The position numbers and the translations under genes are program-made. 40,231 nucleotides of DNA from SCUN01 sp964343975 (GTDB taxonomy: Bacteria; Acidobacteriota; Vicinamibacteria; Vicinamibacterales; SCN-69-37), in the NCBI GenBank assembly GCA_964343975.1, contig CAYFLU010000008.1:1-40231 (forward strand), given 5' to 3'. Of this stretch, positions 1-8,643 are shown one piece after another. Numbering within the stretch: position 1 is the first letter of the stretch; each line of letters opens with the position of its first letter. A model generated the notes under the pieces. The model searched no databases, was not told where the DNA came from, and worked only from the letters and a program-made list of their open reading frames with translations.

Positions 1-125
1 CCAATCGGCGTCGGCGTAGCAAGACTCATGGCTTTCGTGTGCGGATGAGCACGAAGAACGGCCGGATCGTCCTCAAGCGCCGCCGTGCCAAGGGCCGCAA
101 GCGCCTGACGGTTTCAACGAAGTAG
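1..125 (+). CDS. rpmH: 50S ribosomal protein L34 (5' end outside window)
   Basis: Small basic structural protein of the large ribosomal subunit. The reading frame enters at base 3 and ends at the TAG at 123-125. The 40 visible residues include T-H-G-F-R-V-R-M and a K-R-R-R-A-K-G-R-K-R-L core, the hallmark of L34, which is normally about 44-47 residues long. Only the first seven or so residues are missing. It is followed after 20 bp by rnpA, the standard bacterial rpmH-rnpA arrangement next to the replication origin. The promoter lies outside the window. Confidence 0.95.
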   Translation, partial: NRRRRSKTHGFRVRMSTKNGRIVLKRRRAKGRKRLTVSTK

Positions 126-145
126 CGCGTCCTCGCCGGGCGGCC

Positions 146-496
146 ATGTCCCCGTCGTTTGGACGGCACCTTCGGCTTCGCTCCCGGGCGGAGTTCGTGG
201 CCGTCCAGGATCACGGGAGGCGTGTCACGACGAGACACATGACGGTCTTGGCCCTGCCGAATGACCGTGGTGTCGTCCGGATGGGCGTCGTTGCCTCCCG
301 CCGACTTGGTGGCGCTGTACAACGCAACGCCGCCAAGCGTCGGGTCCGAGAGCTGTTTCGGCTCAGTGAGTCCGAACGGCTCACACCCGGCAGCTCGTAT
401 GACATTGTCGTGATTCCTCGTCGCGAATTGACGGCGGCGGTCTTCGCCGACTTGCAATCGGAGTTTCATGCTGCGCTCACCAAGCTTCGCCGCTGA
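146..496 (+). CDS. rnpA: Ribonuclease P protein component
   Basis: Protein subunit of RNase P, which helps the catalytic RNA remove 5' leaders from precursor tRNAs. The 116-residue product has the family length. It carries the conserved basic helix Q-R-N-A-A-K-R-R-V-R-E-L-F-R (about residues 59-72), the counterpart of the RNR signature that contacts the RNA, and a G-V-V-A-S-R-R-L-G strand just before it. It sits 20 bp after rpmH, and its last 29 bp overlap the start of yidD in another frame, so the two are probably translationally linked. The ATG at 146 is the natural start. No RNase P RNA gene was recognised in the window. Confidence 0.95.
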   Translation: MSPSFGRHLRLRSRAEFVAVQDHGRRVTTRHMTVLALPNDRGVVRMGVVASRRLGGAVQRNAAKRRVRELFRLSESERLTPGSSYDIVVIPRRELTAAVFADLQSEFHAALTKLRR

Positions 497-740
497 ACTC
501 GCCGCCCCGCGGCCGACGTTCGGTGTCCGCGTGGCCCTGGTCGCCGTGCACGCCTACCAACTCCTGCTCTCGCCCTTCACAGGCGGAGCGTGCCGATTCA
601 CGCCGTCCTGCTCCGACTATGCGATCGAGGCGCTCAATCGCCACGGCGCGTGGAAGGGATTGCGTCTCGCCGTGGCCCGCGTGGCCCGGTGCCACCCCTT
701 TGGTTCATCAGGCATCGATCCGGTGCCTCCGGCAGAATAG
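468..740 (+). CDS. yidD: Membrane protein insertion efficiency factor YidD
   Basis: Small membrane-associated protein that assists YidC-dependent insertion of inner-membrane proteins. The 90-residue product has the family core Y-Q-L-L-L-S-P-F followed by C-R-F-T-P-S-C-S-D-Y-A (about residues 42-52), then H-G-A-W-K-G and the C-H-P-F-G motif near the end. An extra N-terminal segment of about 20 residues lies before the amphipathic helix; a later start is possible, but no later start codon sits clearly at the domain edge. The gene overlaps rnpA by 29 bp and is followed 18 bp later by yidC, as in most bacteria. Confidence 0.93.
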   Translation: MLRSPSFAAELAAPRPTFGVRVALVAVHAYQLLLSPFTGGACRFTPSCSDYAIEALNRHGAWKGLRLAVARVARCHPFGSSGIDPVPPAE

Positions 741-758
741 TCGGGTTCCCAATCTCCT

Positions 759-2417
759 ATGGAAAAGCGCGTTTTTCTCGCAATCGCGTTGTCGCTGCTG
801 GTGCTGACGCTGTACCAGACCTTTGTCGCGCCACCGCCACCCACCACGCCAACGCAGACGGCCGCGGCCACCACGACGACGCCATCGACGGGGACGGCGG
901 CCGCTGTGCAGCCGTCATCATCGGCCACGTCGGCGCCATCAGCCGCCCCGGCTGCGATGCCGGTCGCGATGGATCCGACGGCGCGAGACATCGTCGTCGA
1001 GACCAACGACATCAGTGCGGTGTTCAACACACAAGGTGCCGTGCTGAAGAGTTGGCGGCTGAAGCACTATCTCGATGCCTACGGCCAACCGCTGGACCTC
1101 GTCCCGACGGACATTCCGGCGTCGTTTCCGCGACCCTTCTCCCTGGCGACGGCGGACGCTGAACTGACGAAGGTGTTGAACGCCGCGGTGTACCAGACCA
1201 ACACCCAGAGCAATCTGTCGCTCGGCGCCAATGCGGGCGTGATCAGCTTTGACTATCACGACGCATCCACGGGTCTGAACGTGCGCAAGAGCTTTCAGTT
1301 CCAGCCCAAAGGGCAGTCCTACGTGCTCGGGCTTGATGCGTCGATCGACGTCGGCGGAAACGCGCGGCCTGTGACGATCGAACTGGGTCCCGCGGTGGCG
1401 CTCGGCTACAACGAGCAGGGCTCGCGCTACGGCTACCCCAATCAAGCGGTGTTCTCGAGAGCCGGCAAGGTGGAGCGGCCCAAGACGACCGACTTGCCGA
1501 CGACGCCCTCCTATGAAGGGCAGTTTCGATTTGCCGGCGTGGGTGATCACTACTTTCTGAATGCGGCGCTGCCGGGTGACAAGGCCGTGAAGGTCTCGTT
1601 CACACCGACCGAACTGCCGGTGCCGTGGAACGACCCGCAGAATCGCAAGCGCCTCTTCATCGGCTACAGCGTTGCGGCGCCTGGCGCCGTGTCTGTGCCG
1701 TTCTTCCTTGGGCCGAAAGCCTTCGACACCCTGAAGGCTGTGGATGTGGAGCTTGTCCGCACGATCGACTTCGGCATGTTCGCGTTCCTGGTCGTGCCGT
1801 TGCTTCAGGCGCTGAAGTGGGTGAATGGATTCATCGGCAACTTCGGTTGGTCCATCGTCGTGTTGACGGTGCTGATCAACGTGGTGCTGTTCCCGCTTCG
1901 CCACCGGAGCATGGTGTCGATGAAGAAAATGCAGACCCTGCAGCCCAAGGTGAAGGCGATCCAGGACCGGTACGCGAAATACAAGGTGACCGATCCGGAG
2001 CGCCAGAAGATGAATCAGGAAATGATGGCGTTGTACAAGGACAACGGCGTCAATCCGGCCGGCGGGTGTGTGCCGATGCTGTTGACCCTGCCCATCCTCT
2101 TCGCGTTCTACTCGCTTCTCGCGATGTCGATCGAGATGCGGCATGCGCCGTTCTTCGGTTACATCCATGACCTGTCGATGCCTGACAAGTTCTGGATCAC
2201 CCCGTTGCTGATGGGCGCGAGCATGTTCTGGCAGCAGCGTATGATGCCGTCGACGGCCGATCCGGTGCAGCAGAAGATGTTCCTCTTCATGCCGGTCATC
2301 TTCACGTTCAGCTTTCTCTGGGCACCGGCCGGGCTGGTGTTGTACTGGCTGACCAGCAACCTCATGACGATCGGTCAGCAGTACGTGACGAATCAGTTGA
2401 TTGGAGCCAAACGATGA
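759..2417 (+). CDS. yidC: Membrane protein insertase YidC (Oxa1 family)
   Basis: Inserts and folds inner-membrane proteins, alone or with SecYEG. At 552 residues it is the long Gram-negative type. It has an N-terminal anchor at about residues 5-22, a low-complexity Thr/Ala/Pro linker (about 25-75), a large periplasmic domain (about 78-325), and the C-terminal five-helix insertase domain starting near residue 345. The positively charged groove segment (S-M-V-S-M-K-K-M-Q-T-L-Q-P-K) and the P-I-L-F-A-F-Y helix are recognisable. The C-terminus is short (I-G-A-K-R), without the long basic tail seen in some families. The TGA overlaps the ATG of the next gene by 4 bp, consistent with an operon. Confidence 0.96.
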   Translation: MEKRVFLAIALSLLVLTLYQTFVAPPPPTTPTQTAAATTTTPSTGTAAAVQPSSSATSAPSAAPAAMPVAMDPTARDIVVETNDISAVFNTQGAVLKSWRLKHYLDAYGQPLDLVPTDIPASFPRPFSLATADAELTKVLNAAVYQTNTQSNLSLGANAGVISFDYHDASTGLNVRKSFQFQPKGQSYVLGLDASIDVGGNARPVTIELGPAVALGYNEQGSRYGYPNQAVFSRAGKVERPKTTDLPTTPSYEGQFRFAGVGDHYFLNAALPGDKAVKVSFTPTELPVPWNDPQNRKRLFIGYSVAAPGAVSVPFFLGPKAFDTLKAVDVELVRTIDFGMFAFLVVPLLQALKWVNGFIGNFGWSIVVLTVLINVVLFPLRHRSMVSMKKMQTLQPKVKAIQDRYAKYKVTDPERQKMNQEMMALYKDNGVNPAGGCVPMLLTLPILFAFYSLLAMSIEMRHAPFFGYIHDLSMPDKFWITPLLMGASMFWQQRMMPSTADPVQQKMFLFMPVIFTFSFLWAPAGLVLYWLTSNLMTIGQQYVTNQLIGAKR

Positions 2418-2866
2418 GCGAACTCGACGAACGCGTCATCACGTTCCTGCAGGATGTGACTGGGGCCATGGGCTTGAGCCTGGATGTGGCCACGGAAGAA
2501 ACACCCGACCACGTGCGCCTCAATCTGACCGGCGACGATGCCGACGTGTTCCTGCGACGGAATGGCGAGCCGCTCGACGCGCTTCAGGTCATCGTCAACA
2601 CCGCGTTCCGGCGCGATGAGCGCGGCGATCGCCACTACGTCGTCGATGCGATGGGCTTCCGGAAGGATCAGGATGAGGCCCTCCGCAAGAAGGCCCGCGC
2701 ATTGGCCGAATCCGTGGCGTCGACCGGCCAGTCGGAAGAGCTGGGTCCGTTGAACCCGTATGCGCGCCGGATCGTGCACCTGGCCGTGTCGGAAAACCCG
2801 GCCGTGTCGACCGAGAGCCTCGGCGATGACCTGATGAAGGTCATCGTCATTTCGAAGAAACGGTAA
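2414..2866 (+). CDS. jag: Jag/KhpB-like KH-R3H RNA-binding protein
   Basis: Single-stranded nucleic-acid-binding protein of the Jag/KhpB/SpoIIIJ-associated family, almost always encoded next to yidC. The 150-residue product has a KH-like domain (about residues 1-80, with D-D-A-D-V-F-L-R-R-N-G-E-P-L-D-A-L-Q at its core). A C-terminal R3H domain (about 85-150) follows, where N-P-Y-A-R-R-I-V-H-L-A holds the Arg and His that name the domain. The separate Jag-N domain found in many Firmicutes proteins is absent. The ATG overlaps the yidC stop by 4 bp, which fixes the start and suggests translational coupling. Confidence 0.9.
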   Translation: MSELDERVITFLQDVTGAMGLSLDVATEETPDHVRLNLTGDDADVFLRRNGEPLDALQVIVNTAFRRDERGDRHYVVDAMGFRKDQDEALRKKARALAESVASTGQSEELGPLNPYARRIVHLAVSENPAVSTESLGDDLMKVIVISKKR

Positions 2867-2892
2867 GCGCGCCCGCCGAGCGGTGCCGCACG

Positions 2893-4293
2893 ATGACGCC
2901 GCACGCCGGCGCCGTGTGGCCCATGTTCACCACCTCAGACACCATCGTCGCGATCGCCACGCCCAGAGGGCGCGGCGGTGTCGGCATGGTGCGCCTGTCC
3001 GGACCACACAGCACGGAGATCGCGCGTCGGCTCGTATCCCTCCCGTCGGAGTGGCACCTGCGTCGGGCGACGCTCGCACGGGTCATCGACCATGTGAATG
3101 ATCAGGTGGTGCGGACCGTCGATGAAGTCGTCGTCACGCGATTCGCGGCACCGCACTCGTACACCGGCGACGATGTCGTCGAGATTTGCGGTCACGGGAG
3201 TCCCGTCCTTCTCGAGCAAATCGTGGCGCGGCTCGTGGCTGCAGGGGCGCGCCTCGCGGAACCGGGCGAGTTCACGCTGCGCGCGTACCTCAATGGGCGC
3301 ATTGACCTCGTGCAAGCAGAAGCCGTCAATGACCTGGTGAATGCCGTCACGCCGCTCCAGGCGCGCGTGGCCATGGATCAACTCGACGGCACGTTGAGTC
3401 GGGCCGTGGGTGCCATTGATCGTCAGGTGTTGGATGTCATCGCGCGCTGCGAAGCGTCGTTGGACTTTCCCGACGAGGGCTTCCACTTCTTTGAAGAGAC
3501 GGATTTCTCGACGCACCTGCACCAGATTGCCGGGGCGCTCGACGTCTTGTTGTCGACGGCGAGTCATGGGCGGTTGTTGAGAGACGGGCTCACGATCGCG
3601 CTGGCGGGCCGTCCCAACGTCGGCAAATCCAGCCTCTTCAATGCGCTGCTTCAACGGGACCGTGCGATCGTCACCGATGTGCCCGGAACCACCCGCGATG
3701 TGCTGTCGGAGCGAATGGACATCGAGGGCATCCAGGTGTCGCTGCTCGACACCGCGGGATTGCGCGAATCCGAGGATGCGATCGAACGGGAGGGCGTGAC
3801 GCGTGCCGAGGCGGTGCATCGCGCCGCAGATGTGGTGCTTGTGGCGATTGATGCTTCGGTGCCGGTCGCTGATACGGATCGCGCGTTGCTCGAGTCGACA
3901 CGAATGCGGCCGCGGATCGTCGTGGCCACCAAGAGTGATCGGGGCCGTTGTTGGGGGCCGGCCGATGTCGGCCTCGCCGAGGATGACGTCATGGCGACCT
4001 CTGTCGTGACGCACGAAGGGCTCGCCGCGCTGCGCACGCGAATCGTTGATGGGGCCTCATTGAGTCTGGCCGCGGAGTCGCCCGTGATCACGAACCTACG
4101 GCATCAGTCGTGCCTTCGCGAGGCCCGATCCGCGATTGCGCGTGCGATTGATGCCTTTGACCGTCGCGCCACCGAAGAAATGGTGGTCGTGGATCTGCAC
4201 GATGCGCGCGCGGCGCTCGAGGCGATTACGGGCCGCCGCACGATCGACGATCTTTTGCACCACATTTTCTCGAACTTCTGCATCGGCAAATAG
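2893..4293 (+). CDS. mnmE: tRNA modification GTPase MnmE
   Basis: With MnmG it builds the 5-(carboxymethyl)aminomethyl group on U34 of certain tRNAs, using GTP hydrolysis and methylene-tetrahydrofolate. The 466-residue product has the folate-binding N-terminal domain (T-I-V-A-I-A-T-P-R-G-R-G-G-V-G near residue 17), helical segments, and an inserted G domain. In that domain the G1 motif G-R-P-N-V-G-K-S-S starts at residue 239; D-T-A-G-L-R and T-K-S-D follow. The terminal F-C-I-G-K holds the conserved catalytic Cys. The ATG at 2893 is used here, but the ATG at 2923 begins closer to the conserved domain and may be the true start. mnmG begins 2 bp after the stop. Confidence 0.95.
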   Translation: MTPHAGAVWPMFTTSDTIVAIATPRGRGGVGMVRLSGPHSTEIARRLVSLPSEWHLRRATLARVIDHVNDQVVRTVDEVVVTRFAAPHSYTGDDVVEICGHGSPVLLEQIVARLVAAGARLAEPGEFTLRAYLNGRIDLVQAEAVNDLVNAVTPLQARVAMDQLDGTLSRAVGAIDRQVLDVIARCEASLDFPDEGFHFFEETDFSTHLHQIAGALDVLLSTASHGRLLRDGLTIALAGRPNVGKSSLFNALLQRDRAIVTDVPGTTRDVLSERMDIEGIQVSLLDTAGLRESEDAIEREGVTRAEAVHRAADVVLVAIDASVPVADTDRALLESTRMRPRIVVATKSDRGRCWGPADVGLAEDDVMATSVVTHEGLAALRTRIVDGASLSLAAESPVITNLRHQSCLREARSAIARAIDAFDRRATEEMVVVDLHDARAALEAITGRRTIDDLLHHIFSNFCIGK

Positions 4294-4295
4294 TC

Positions 4296-6140
4296 ATGGC
4301 GCATTTCGATGTCGTGGTCGTCGGCGCGGGGCACGCGGGGTGTGAAGCCGCCTGGGCTGCGGCTCGCCTTGGTGTGCGGGTCGCGATCTGCACGTTGTCG
4401 ATGGAGACGGTGGCGCTCATGCCCTGCAATCCGGCCATCGGCGGCACGGCCAAGGGGCATCTGGTCAGAGAAATTGACGCCATGGGTGGCCTCATGGGTG
4501 AGGCCATTGACGCCACTGGCATCCAGTTCAAGTTGCTCAACCGCAGTCGCGGCCCTGCCGTGTGGTCGCCGCGCGCGCAGGCAGACAAGCGGGCGTACGC
4601 CGACTGGATGCGCCAGCGGTTGTCTCGTCATCCCAGGATCGAGTGGGTGATTGGGCGGGCTGGCCGTGTGGTGCTTCAGGGTGAGCGGGTCGTCGGGTTG
4701 GCGCTCGAGAATGGCGACGTGCTGCGGTGTGGGGCATTGATCGTCACCACCGGCACCTTTCTCAATGGACTGATCCACATCGGCGATGAACAGATTCCCG
4801 CCGGTCGTGCCGGCGAACCTCCGTCGGTTGCGCTCGCCGAATCACTGCGTGAACTGGGTCTCTCGATCGGGCGGTTGAAGACCGGCACACCGCCGCGCTT
4901 GTCGAAGCACAGCATCGACTTCTCGGTGTTTCAGGAAGAGGCCGGAGACGAGCCGATCGTGCCGTTCTCGTTCATGACGCGTCGGTCGGCCATGCATGGT
5001 CGTGCCCAGATTGCGTGTCATGTGTTGCATTCGTCGGCCGAGGCGCATGCGCTCGTGCGTGAGCACATTGCCCGGTCGCCGCTTTACAACGGTCAAATTC
5101 ACGGCATTGGCCCACGGTACTGTCCGTCGTTCGAGGACAAGGTTATGCGGTTTCCCGACCGGGCGCGCCATCAGATTTTTCTGGAGCCCGAAGGCGTCGA
5201 TGTCGACGAGATCTACGTCAACGGCCTGTCCATGAGTTTGCCGAGACGGATCCAGGAAGACATCATTCACGCGCTGCCCGGACTGGAACGGGCGACGTTT
5301 CTCCGTCATGGCTACGCGGTGGAGTACGACTTCGTCCAACCGACGAACCTGCGCCGTTCGCTCGAGGCGAAGACGGTGAGCGGATTGTTCCTGGCGGGAC
5401 AAATCAACGGCACGTCCGGGTATGAAGAGGCGGCGGCGCAAGGTCTGATGGCCGGCGTGAATGCGGCGCGGGCGGTGCGGGGCGATGCGCCGGTGATCAT
5501 TGAGCGGCACGAAGGCTACATCGGAATTCTGGTTGACGATCTCACCACGCACGGCTGCCTCGAGCCGTACCGGATGTTCACCTCGCGTGCAGAGCACCGG
5601 CTGTCTCTTCGGATTGACACAGCCGACATTCGACTGACGCCGCGCGCGCGCGCGGCTGGACTCGTCGATGACCAGCGGTGGGCCACGTTCACGCATCGAC
5701 TCGACCGTCTGCAGCGGAATCGGGACCGTGCGGTGCAGTCGCGTCTGGAGTGTCGCGGCGAGCGGATGACGTTGGCGAAGGCCTTGTCTCGACCCGACGT
5801 GGCGTTGGATGAGCTCGTGGGCGTCGAAGAAATTCTCGATGTGGATTCGGATTCGGCCGTCGGTGATGTTGAGACCTTGGCGGCCGAGTATCGGTATGAG
5901 GGCTATGTCGCTCGCCAACAGGTCCTAATTAATAGGGTTAAAGACCAATCTGAAAAATCAATTCCGGACGGATTCTCATACAAGGGAATTCCTGGACTAT
6001 CCAATGAGATCGTCGAACGGCTTACACAGATAAAACCAGAGACGATCGGTCAGGCCAGTCGAATTCCTGGCGTAACTCCGGCGGCCGTCGCGATCATCGC
6101 GTCCAGGGTGTCGAGACGAGTCGAAGCTGATGCTCACTAG
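4296..6140 (+). CDS. mnmG: tRNA U34 carboxymethylaminomethyl enzyme MnmG (GidA)
   Basis: FAD-dependent partner of MnmE in U34 modification. The 614-residue product has the dinucleotide-binding motif V-V-V-G-A-G-H-A-G-C-E-A-A at about residues 6-18, the G-R-L-K-T-G-T-P-P-R-L signature, the second nucleotide motif L-F-L-A-G-Q-I-N-G-T-S-G-Y-E-E-A-A, and the C-terminal helical domain that contacts MnmE. It starts 2 bp after mnmE and its last 11 bp overlap rsmG. Base composition changes visibly inside the gene near 5920: downstream codons are A/T-richer (including ATA, AGG and AAA) although the protein stays conserved. Confidence 0.96.
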   Translation: MAHFDVVVVGAGHAGCEAAWAAARLGVRVAICTLSMETVALMPCNPAIGGTAKGHLVREIDAMGGLMGEAIDATGIQFKLLNRSRGPAVWSPRAQADKRAYADWMRQRLSRHPRIEWVIGRAGRVVLQGERVVGLALENGDVLRCGALIVTTGTFLNGLIHIGDEQIPAGRAGEPPSVALAESLRELGLSIGRLKTGTPPRLSKHSIDFSVFQEEAGDEPIVPFSFMTRRSAMHGRAQIACHVLHSSAEAHALVREHIARSPLYNGQIHGIGPRYCPSFEDKVMRFPDRARHQIFLEPEGVDVDEIYVNGLSMSLPRRIQEDIIHALPGLERATFLRHGYAVEYDFVQPTNLRRSLEAKTVSGLFLAGQINGTSGYEEAAAQGLMAGVNAARAVRGDAPVIIERHEGYIGILVDDLTTHGCLEPYRMFTSRAEHRLSLRIDTADIRLTPRARAAGLVDDQRWATFTHRLDRLQRNRDRAVQSRLECRGERMTLAKALSRPDVALDELVGVEEILDVDSDSAVGDVETLAAEYRYEGYVARQQVLINRVKDQSEKSIPDGFSYKGIPGLSNEIVERLTQIKPETIGQASRIPGVTPAAVAIIASRVSRRVEADAH

Positions 6141-6759
6141 CGAGATTGCCAAGAGAATCAATGGACGTTTCGATGATCTGGGTCTGCGGCTGCCCAGTGG
6201 CTCAGATCGGCACGCCGAGTATCTCCGGCTGCTCCACCACTGGAACAAGAAGATCAACCTCACCGCGCTGAAGCTCGACCCATTGTCAGACGAGGCGATT
6301 GATCGCCTTGTGATTGAACCCGTTCTGGCCTCGTCGCAGGCATCTGCATCCGATGTTGTCGTGGACATCGGCACGGGAAGCGGCTCGCCAGCCCTTCCAT
6401 TTGCGATCGAGTGTCAGGCTCAAGAGCTCGTGATGATTGAGAGCCGATCCAGGAAGTGCGCCTTCCTTAGGGAGGCGGCGAGGGTTCTCAATGTGGCCGC
6501 CAAGGTCGTCGAAGCCAGATTTGAGGAGTCTGTGCTGATGGGAGACATCGAGCACAGAGGCTCTGTGGTGACAATTCGTGCTGTTCGGATCGATTCTGTG
6601 ACAACAGATCTCATCCGCCACGTTATCTCGTCGCAGGGTCGGTTATTCCGGTTCTCGTCATCAATGGACGCGAGGCTTGGCCCAGAGTTTGTGATCACCG
6701 CTACATCACCACTGGTTCCATTGGGTTCCTCGGTACTTGAGATCGCCTCGATTGCCTGA
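6130..6759 (+). CDS. rsmG: 16S rRNA (guanine527-N7)-methyltransferase RsmG
   Basis: SAM-dependent methyltransferase that modifies G527 of 16S rRNA. The 209-residue product has the family N-terminus (H-H-W-N-K-K-I-N-L-T-A), the SAM motif V-V-V-D-I-G-T-G-S-G-S-P-A-L-P at about residues 76-90, and the acidic motif I-E-S-R-S-R-K-C-A-F-L-R-E. The region usually ending in a Leu-Lys-Gly-like loop is replaced here by G-R-L-F-R-F-S-S, so the C-terminal third is divergent. The codons are clearly A/T-richer than those of neighbouring genes. It overlaps mnmG by 11 bp; parS follows 12 bp after the stop. Confidence 0.88.
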   Translation: MLTSEIAKRINGRFDDLGLRLPSGSDRHAEYLRLLHHWNKKINLTALKLDPLSDEAIDRLVIEPVLASSQASASDVVVDIGTGSGSPALPFAIECQAQELVMIESRSRKCAFLREAARVLNVAAKVVEARFEESVLMGDIEHRGSVVTIRAVRIDSVTTDLIRHVISSQGRLFRFSSSMDARLGPEFVITATSPLVPLGSSVLEIASIA

Positions 6760-6770
6760 TTTGATTTGAA

Positions 6771-6786
6771 TGTTCCACGTGGAACA
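6771..6786. promoter_or_regulatory. parS centromere site (ParB-binding palindrome)
   Basis: TGTTCCACGTGGAACA is a perfect 16-bp palindrome and matches the bacterial parS consensus with a C/G pair at the variable position. It lies between rsmG and parA, the usual origin-proximal location. It should nucleate ParB loading for chromosome segregation. I saw no second perfect copy in the window. Confidence 0.93.
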
Positions 6787-6832
6787 TTTCCGTCCCTATC
6801 CGCATTGAATGCATGGTCCGATATGAATACAG

Positions 6833-6860
6833 TTGCCTAGACAGCTGCGAATTTTAGTTT
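6833..6860 (+). promoter_or_regulatory. Possible parAB promoter
   Basis: A TTGCCT (6833-6838) and a TAGTTT (6855-6860) with a 16-bp spacer lie in the AT-rich spacer before parA. Transcription would begin near 6867, just before the ATG at 6879. The match is only partial and no experimental support is available. A short dyad GCATT-G-AATGC at 6802-6812 lies just upstream. Confidence 0.3.
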
Positions 6861-6878
6861 TTGGCTCAAAGACCAAAT

Positions 6879-7664
6879 ATGTCAAAAGTCATTAGCATCG
6901 CAAACCAGAAGGGCGGCGTGGCCAAGACCACGACCGCGATCAATCTCGCGGCGTCGCTCGCCATGGCGGAGCAGGATGTTCTGCTGATCGACATGGATCC
7001 ACAGGCGAACCTCACGAGCGGCGTGGGCCTCAAGGGCCAGTCGGCCGCTGGCGGAACGATCTATGACGCGCTGACCGGGAATGGGCTCGATGCCGAGTCG
7101 TTCGTCCTCAAGACCGGCATCGATCGTCTCTCTCTGATTCCGGCGGATCGGCATCTGACGGGCGCCGAGATCGAACTGGTGCCGATGGCGGATCGCGAGC
7201 GGAGACTGCGCACGATCACGAGCGTGTTGCGTAATCGCTTCGATTACATCCTCATTGATACCCCACCGTCGCTGGGGCTGCTCACGCTCAACTCTCTGGT
7301 CGCTGCCGACACGGTGCTCGTGCCGCTCAACTGCGAGTACTTCGCTCTCGAAGGCATCGCAGAGTTGTTGGCCACCATGGAGCGTGTCCGCGGCGCCTTC
7401 AACGCGGACCTCTCTCTCGAGGGGGTTGTTCTGACGATGTACGACGAGCGGACGAACTTGGGGCAGCAGGTGAGCGGCAACATCCGGGAGTTCTTCAAGG
7501 AGAAGGTGTTCTCGACGGTGATCCCCCGCAACATTCGTCTCGGCGAAGCGCCGAGCCATGGTGTGCCGGTGATCCTGTATGACGCGCGCTCTCGCGGCGC
7601 GGAAGCCTACATTTCATTGGCGAAAGAATTTCTCGCTCGCGAGCACGCCTCGGCGCAGCAGTAA
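6879..7664 (+). CDS. parA: Chromosome partitioning ATPase ParA (Soj)
   Basis: Walker-type ATPase that moves ParB-parS complexes over the nucleoid. The product is 261 residues from the ATG at 6879. It carries the deviant Walker A K-G-G-V-A-K-T-T with the signature Lys near its start (about residues 10-17), the L-L-I-D-M-D-P-Q-A-N-L-T motif and the I-L-I-D-T-P-P-S-L-G Walker B. An in-frame TTG at 6861 would add six residues; the ATG is preferred because the conserved strand V-I-S-I-A-N-Q begins right after it. No clear Shine-Dalgarno is seen. parB follows after 12 bp. Confidence 0.95.
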   Translation: MSKVISIANQKGGVAKTTTAINLAASLAMAEQDVLLIDMDPQANLTSGVGLKGQSAAGGTIYDALTGNGLDAESFVLKTGIDRLSLIPADRHLTGAEIELVPMADRERRLRTITSVLRNRFDYILIDTPPSLGLLTLNSLVAADTVLVPLNCEYFALEGIAELLATMERVRGAFNADLSLEGVVLTMYDERTNLGQQVSGNIREFFKEKVFSTVIPRNIRLGEAPSHGVPVILYDARSRGAEAYISLAKEFLAREHASAQQ

Positions 7665-7676
7665 TTAGGAGGACTT

Positions 7677-8582
7677 GTGGCAGAAAAGCGTCCGGCGCTC
7701 GGTCGTGGACTGAGCGCCCTCATCCCCGAAGCCGCCGCACCCACGGCTCGTCAGGCACCCGCCGCGCCCGCGGAGCGGGATTGGACACCGGTCGAATTGG
7801 ACATCGATCGGTTGATTCCCAATCCGCGGCAGCCCCGAACGGTTATTGACGACCTGAAGCTGGATGAACTCACACAGTCCATTCGGGCCAATGGCGTCAT
7901 TCAGCCGGTGGTGGTGCGACGTGCGGCCAAGGTGGCGGGGGCGGCTGGTGGTGACTCGTTCGAGATCATTGCCGGTGAACGACGGTGGCGAGCCGCTCAG
8001 CGCGCCGGGCTCTTGAAGGTCCCAGTGGTCGTCCGCGAAGTTCCTGACGACAAGTTACTGGAGGTGGCGCTGATCGAGAACATCCAGCGCGAGAACCTCA
8101 ATCCGATCGAAGAAGCCCAGGCCTATCGCCGGCTGGCCGATGAACACCACATGTCGCAAGACGAGATGGCGGTGGCGGTCGGCAAGGACCGGGCAACGAT
8201 CGCTAACTATATGCGATTGTTGAAGTTACCTATTGAAGTCCGCAACGACGTGTCGGCGGGTAGTTTGTCGATGGGCCATGCCAGGGCGTTGTTGGGTCTG
8301 GCGGATGACGCGGCGCAGCGGCGGGTGGCTCGTGAGGCGGTGTCACGTGGCTTGTCGGTTCGTGAAACGGAAAGCCTTGTCCGGCAGGAGTCTGAGCCAA
8401 AGCCACCCAAGGCAGATGCCCCAAGAACTGATGCCAATACCAGGGCCGCGGAAGACCGGATGAAGTTGTCTCTTGGGACTCGTGTTCGGATTGTCCGGAA
8501 GGGCAAAGGCGGACGGATCGAGATCGACTTCGTCAATGAAGACGAACTCCAGCGGATCTTCGAGCTCGTCACGGGAGGCTGA
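7677..8582 (+). CDS. parB: Chromosome partitioning protein ParB (Spo0J)
   Basis: Binds parS and slides on DNA as a CTP-dependent clamp, recruiting ParA and condensin. The 301-residue product has the N-terminal ParA-contacting motif A-L-G-R-G-L-S-A-L-I-P. The ParB/Srx nucleotide-binding domain follows (I-P-N-P-R-Q-P-R near residue 43, then G-E-R-R-W-R-A near 101), then E-N-I-Q-R-E-N-L-N-P-I-E-E-A. The helix-turn-helix core is at about 155-200, and a dimerisation tail ends the protein. The GTG start is supported by a strong AGGAGG sequence a few bases upstream. The partner site parS lies at 6771-6786. Confidence 0.95.
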   Translation: MAEKRPALGRGLSALIPEAAAPTARQAPAAPAERDWTPVELDIDRLIPNPRQPRTVIDDLKLDELTQSIRANGVIQPVVVRRAAKVAGAAGGDSFEIIAGERRWRAAQRAGLLKVPVVVREVPDDKLLEVALIENIQRENLNPIEEAQAYRRLADEHHMSQDEMAVAVGKDRATIANYMRLLKLPIEVRNDVSAGSLSMGHARALLGLADDAAQRRVAREAVSRGLSVRETESLVRQESEPKPPKADAPRTDANTRAAEDRMKLSLGTRVRIVRKGKGGRIEIDFVNEDELQRIFELVTGG

Positions 8583-8643
8583 TTTTTCCCCGCCCCGCGT
8601 GGTATAAATTAATGTTTCTCCAAGTGCGCGGAGGCGCGTTCTC

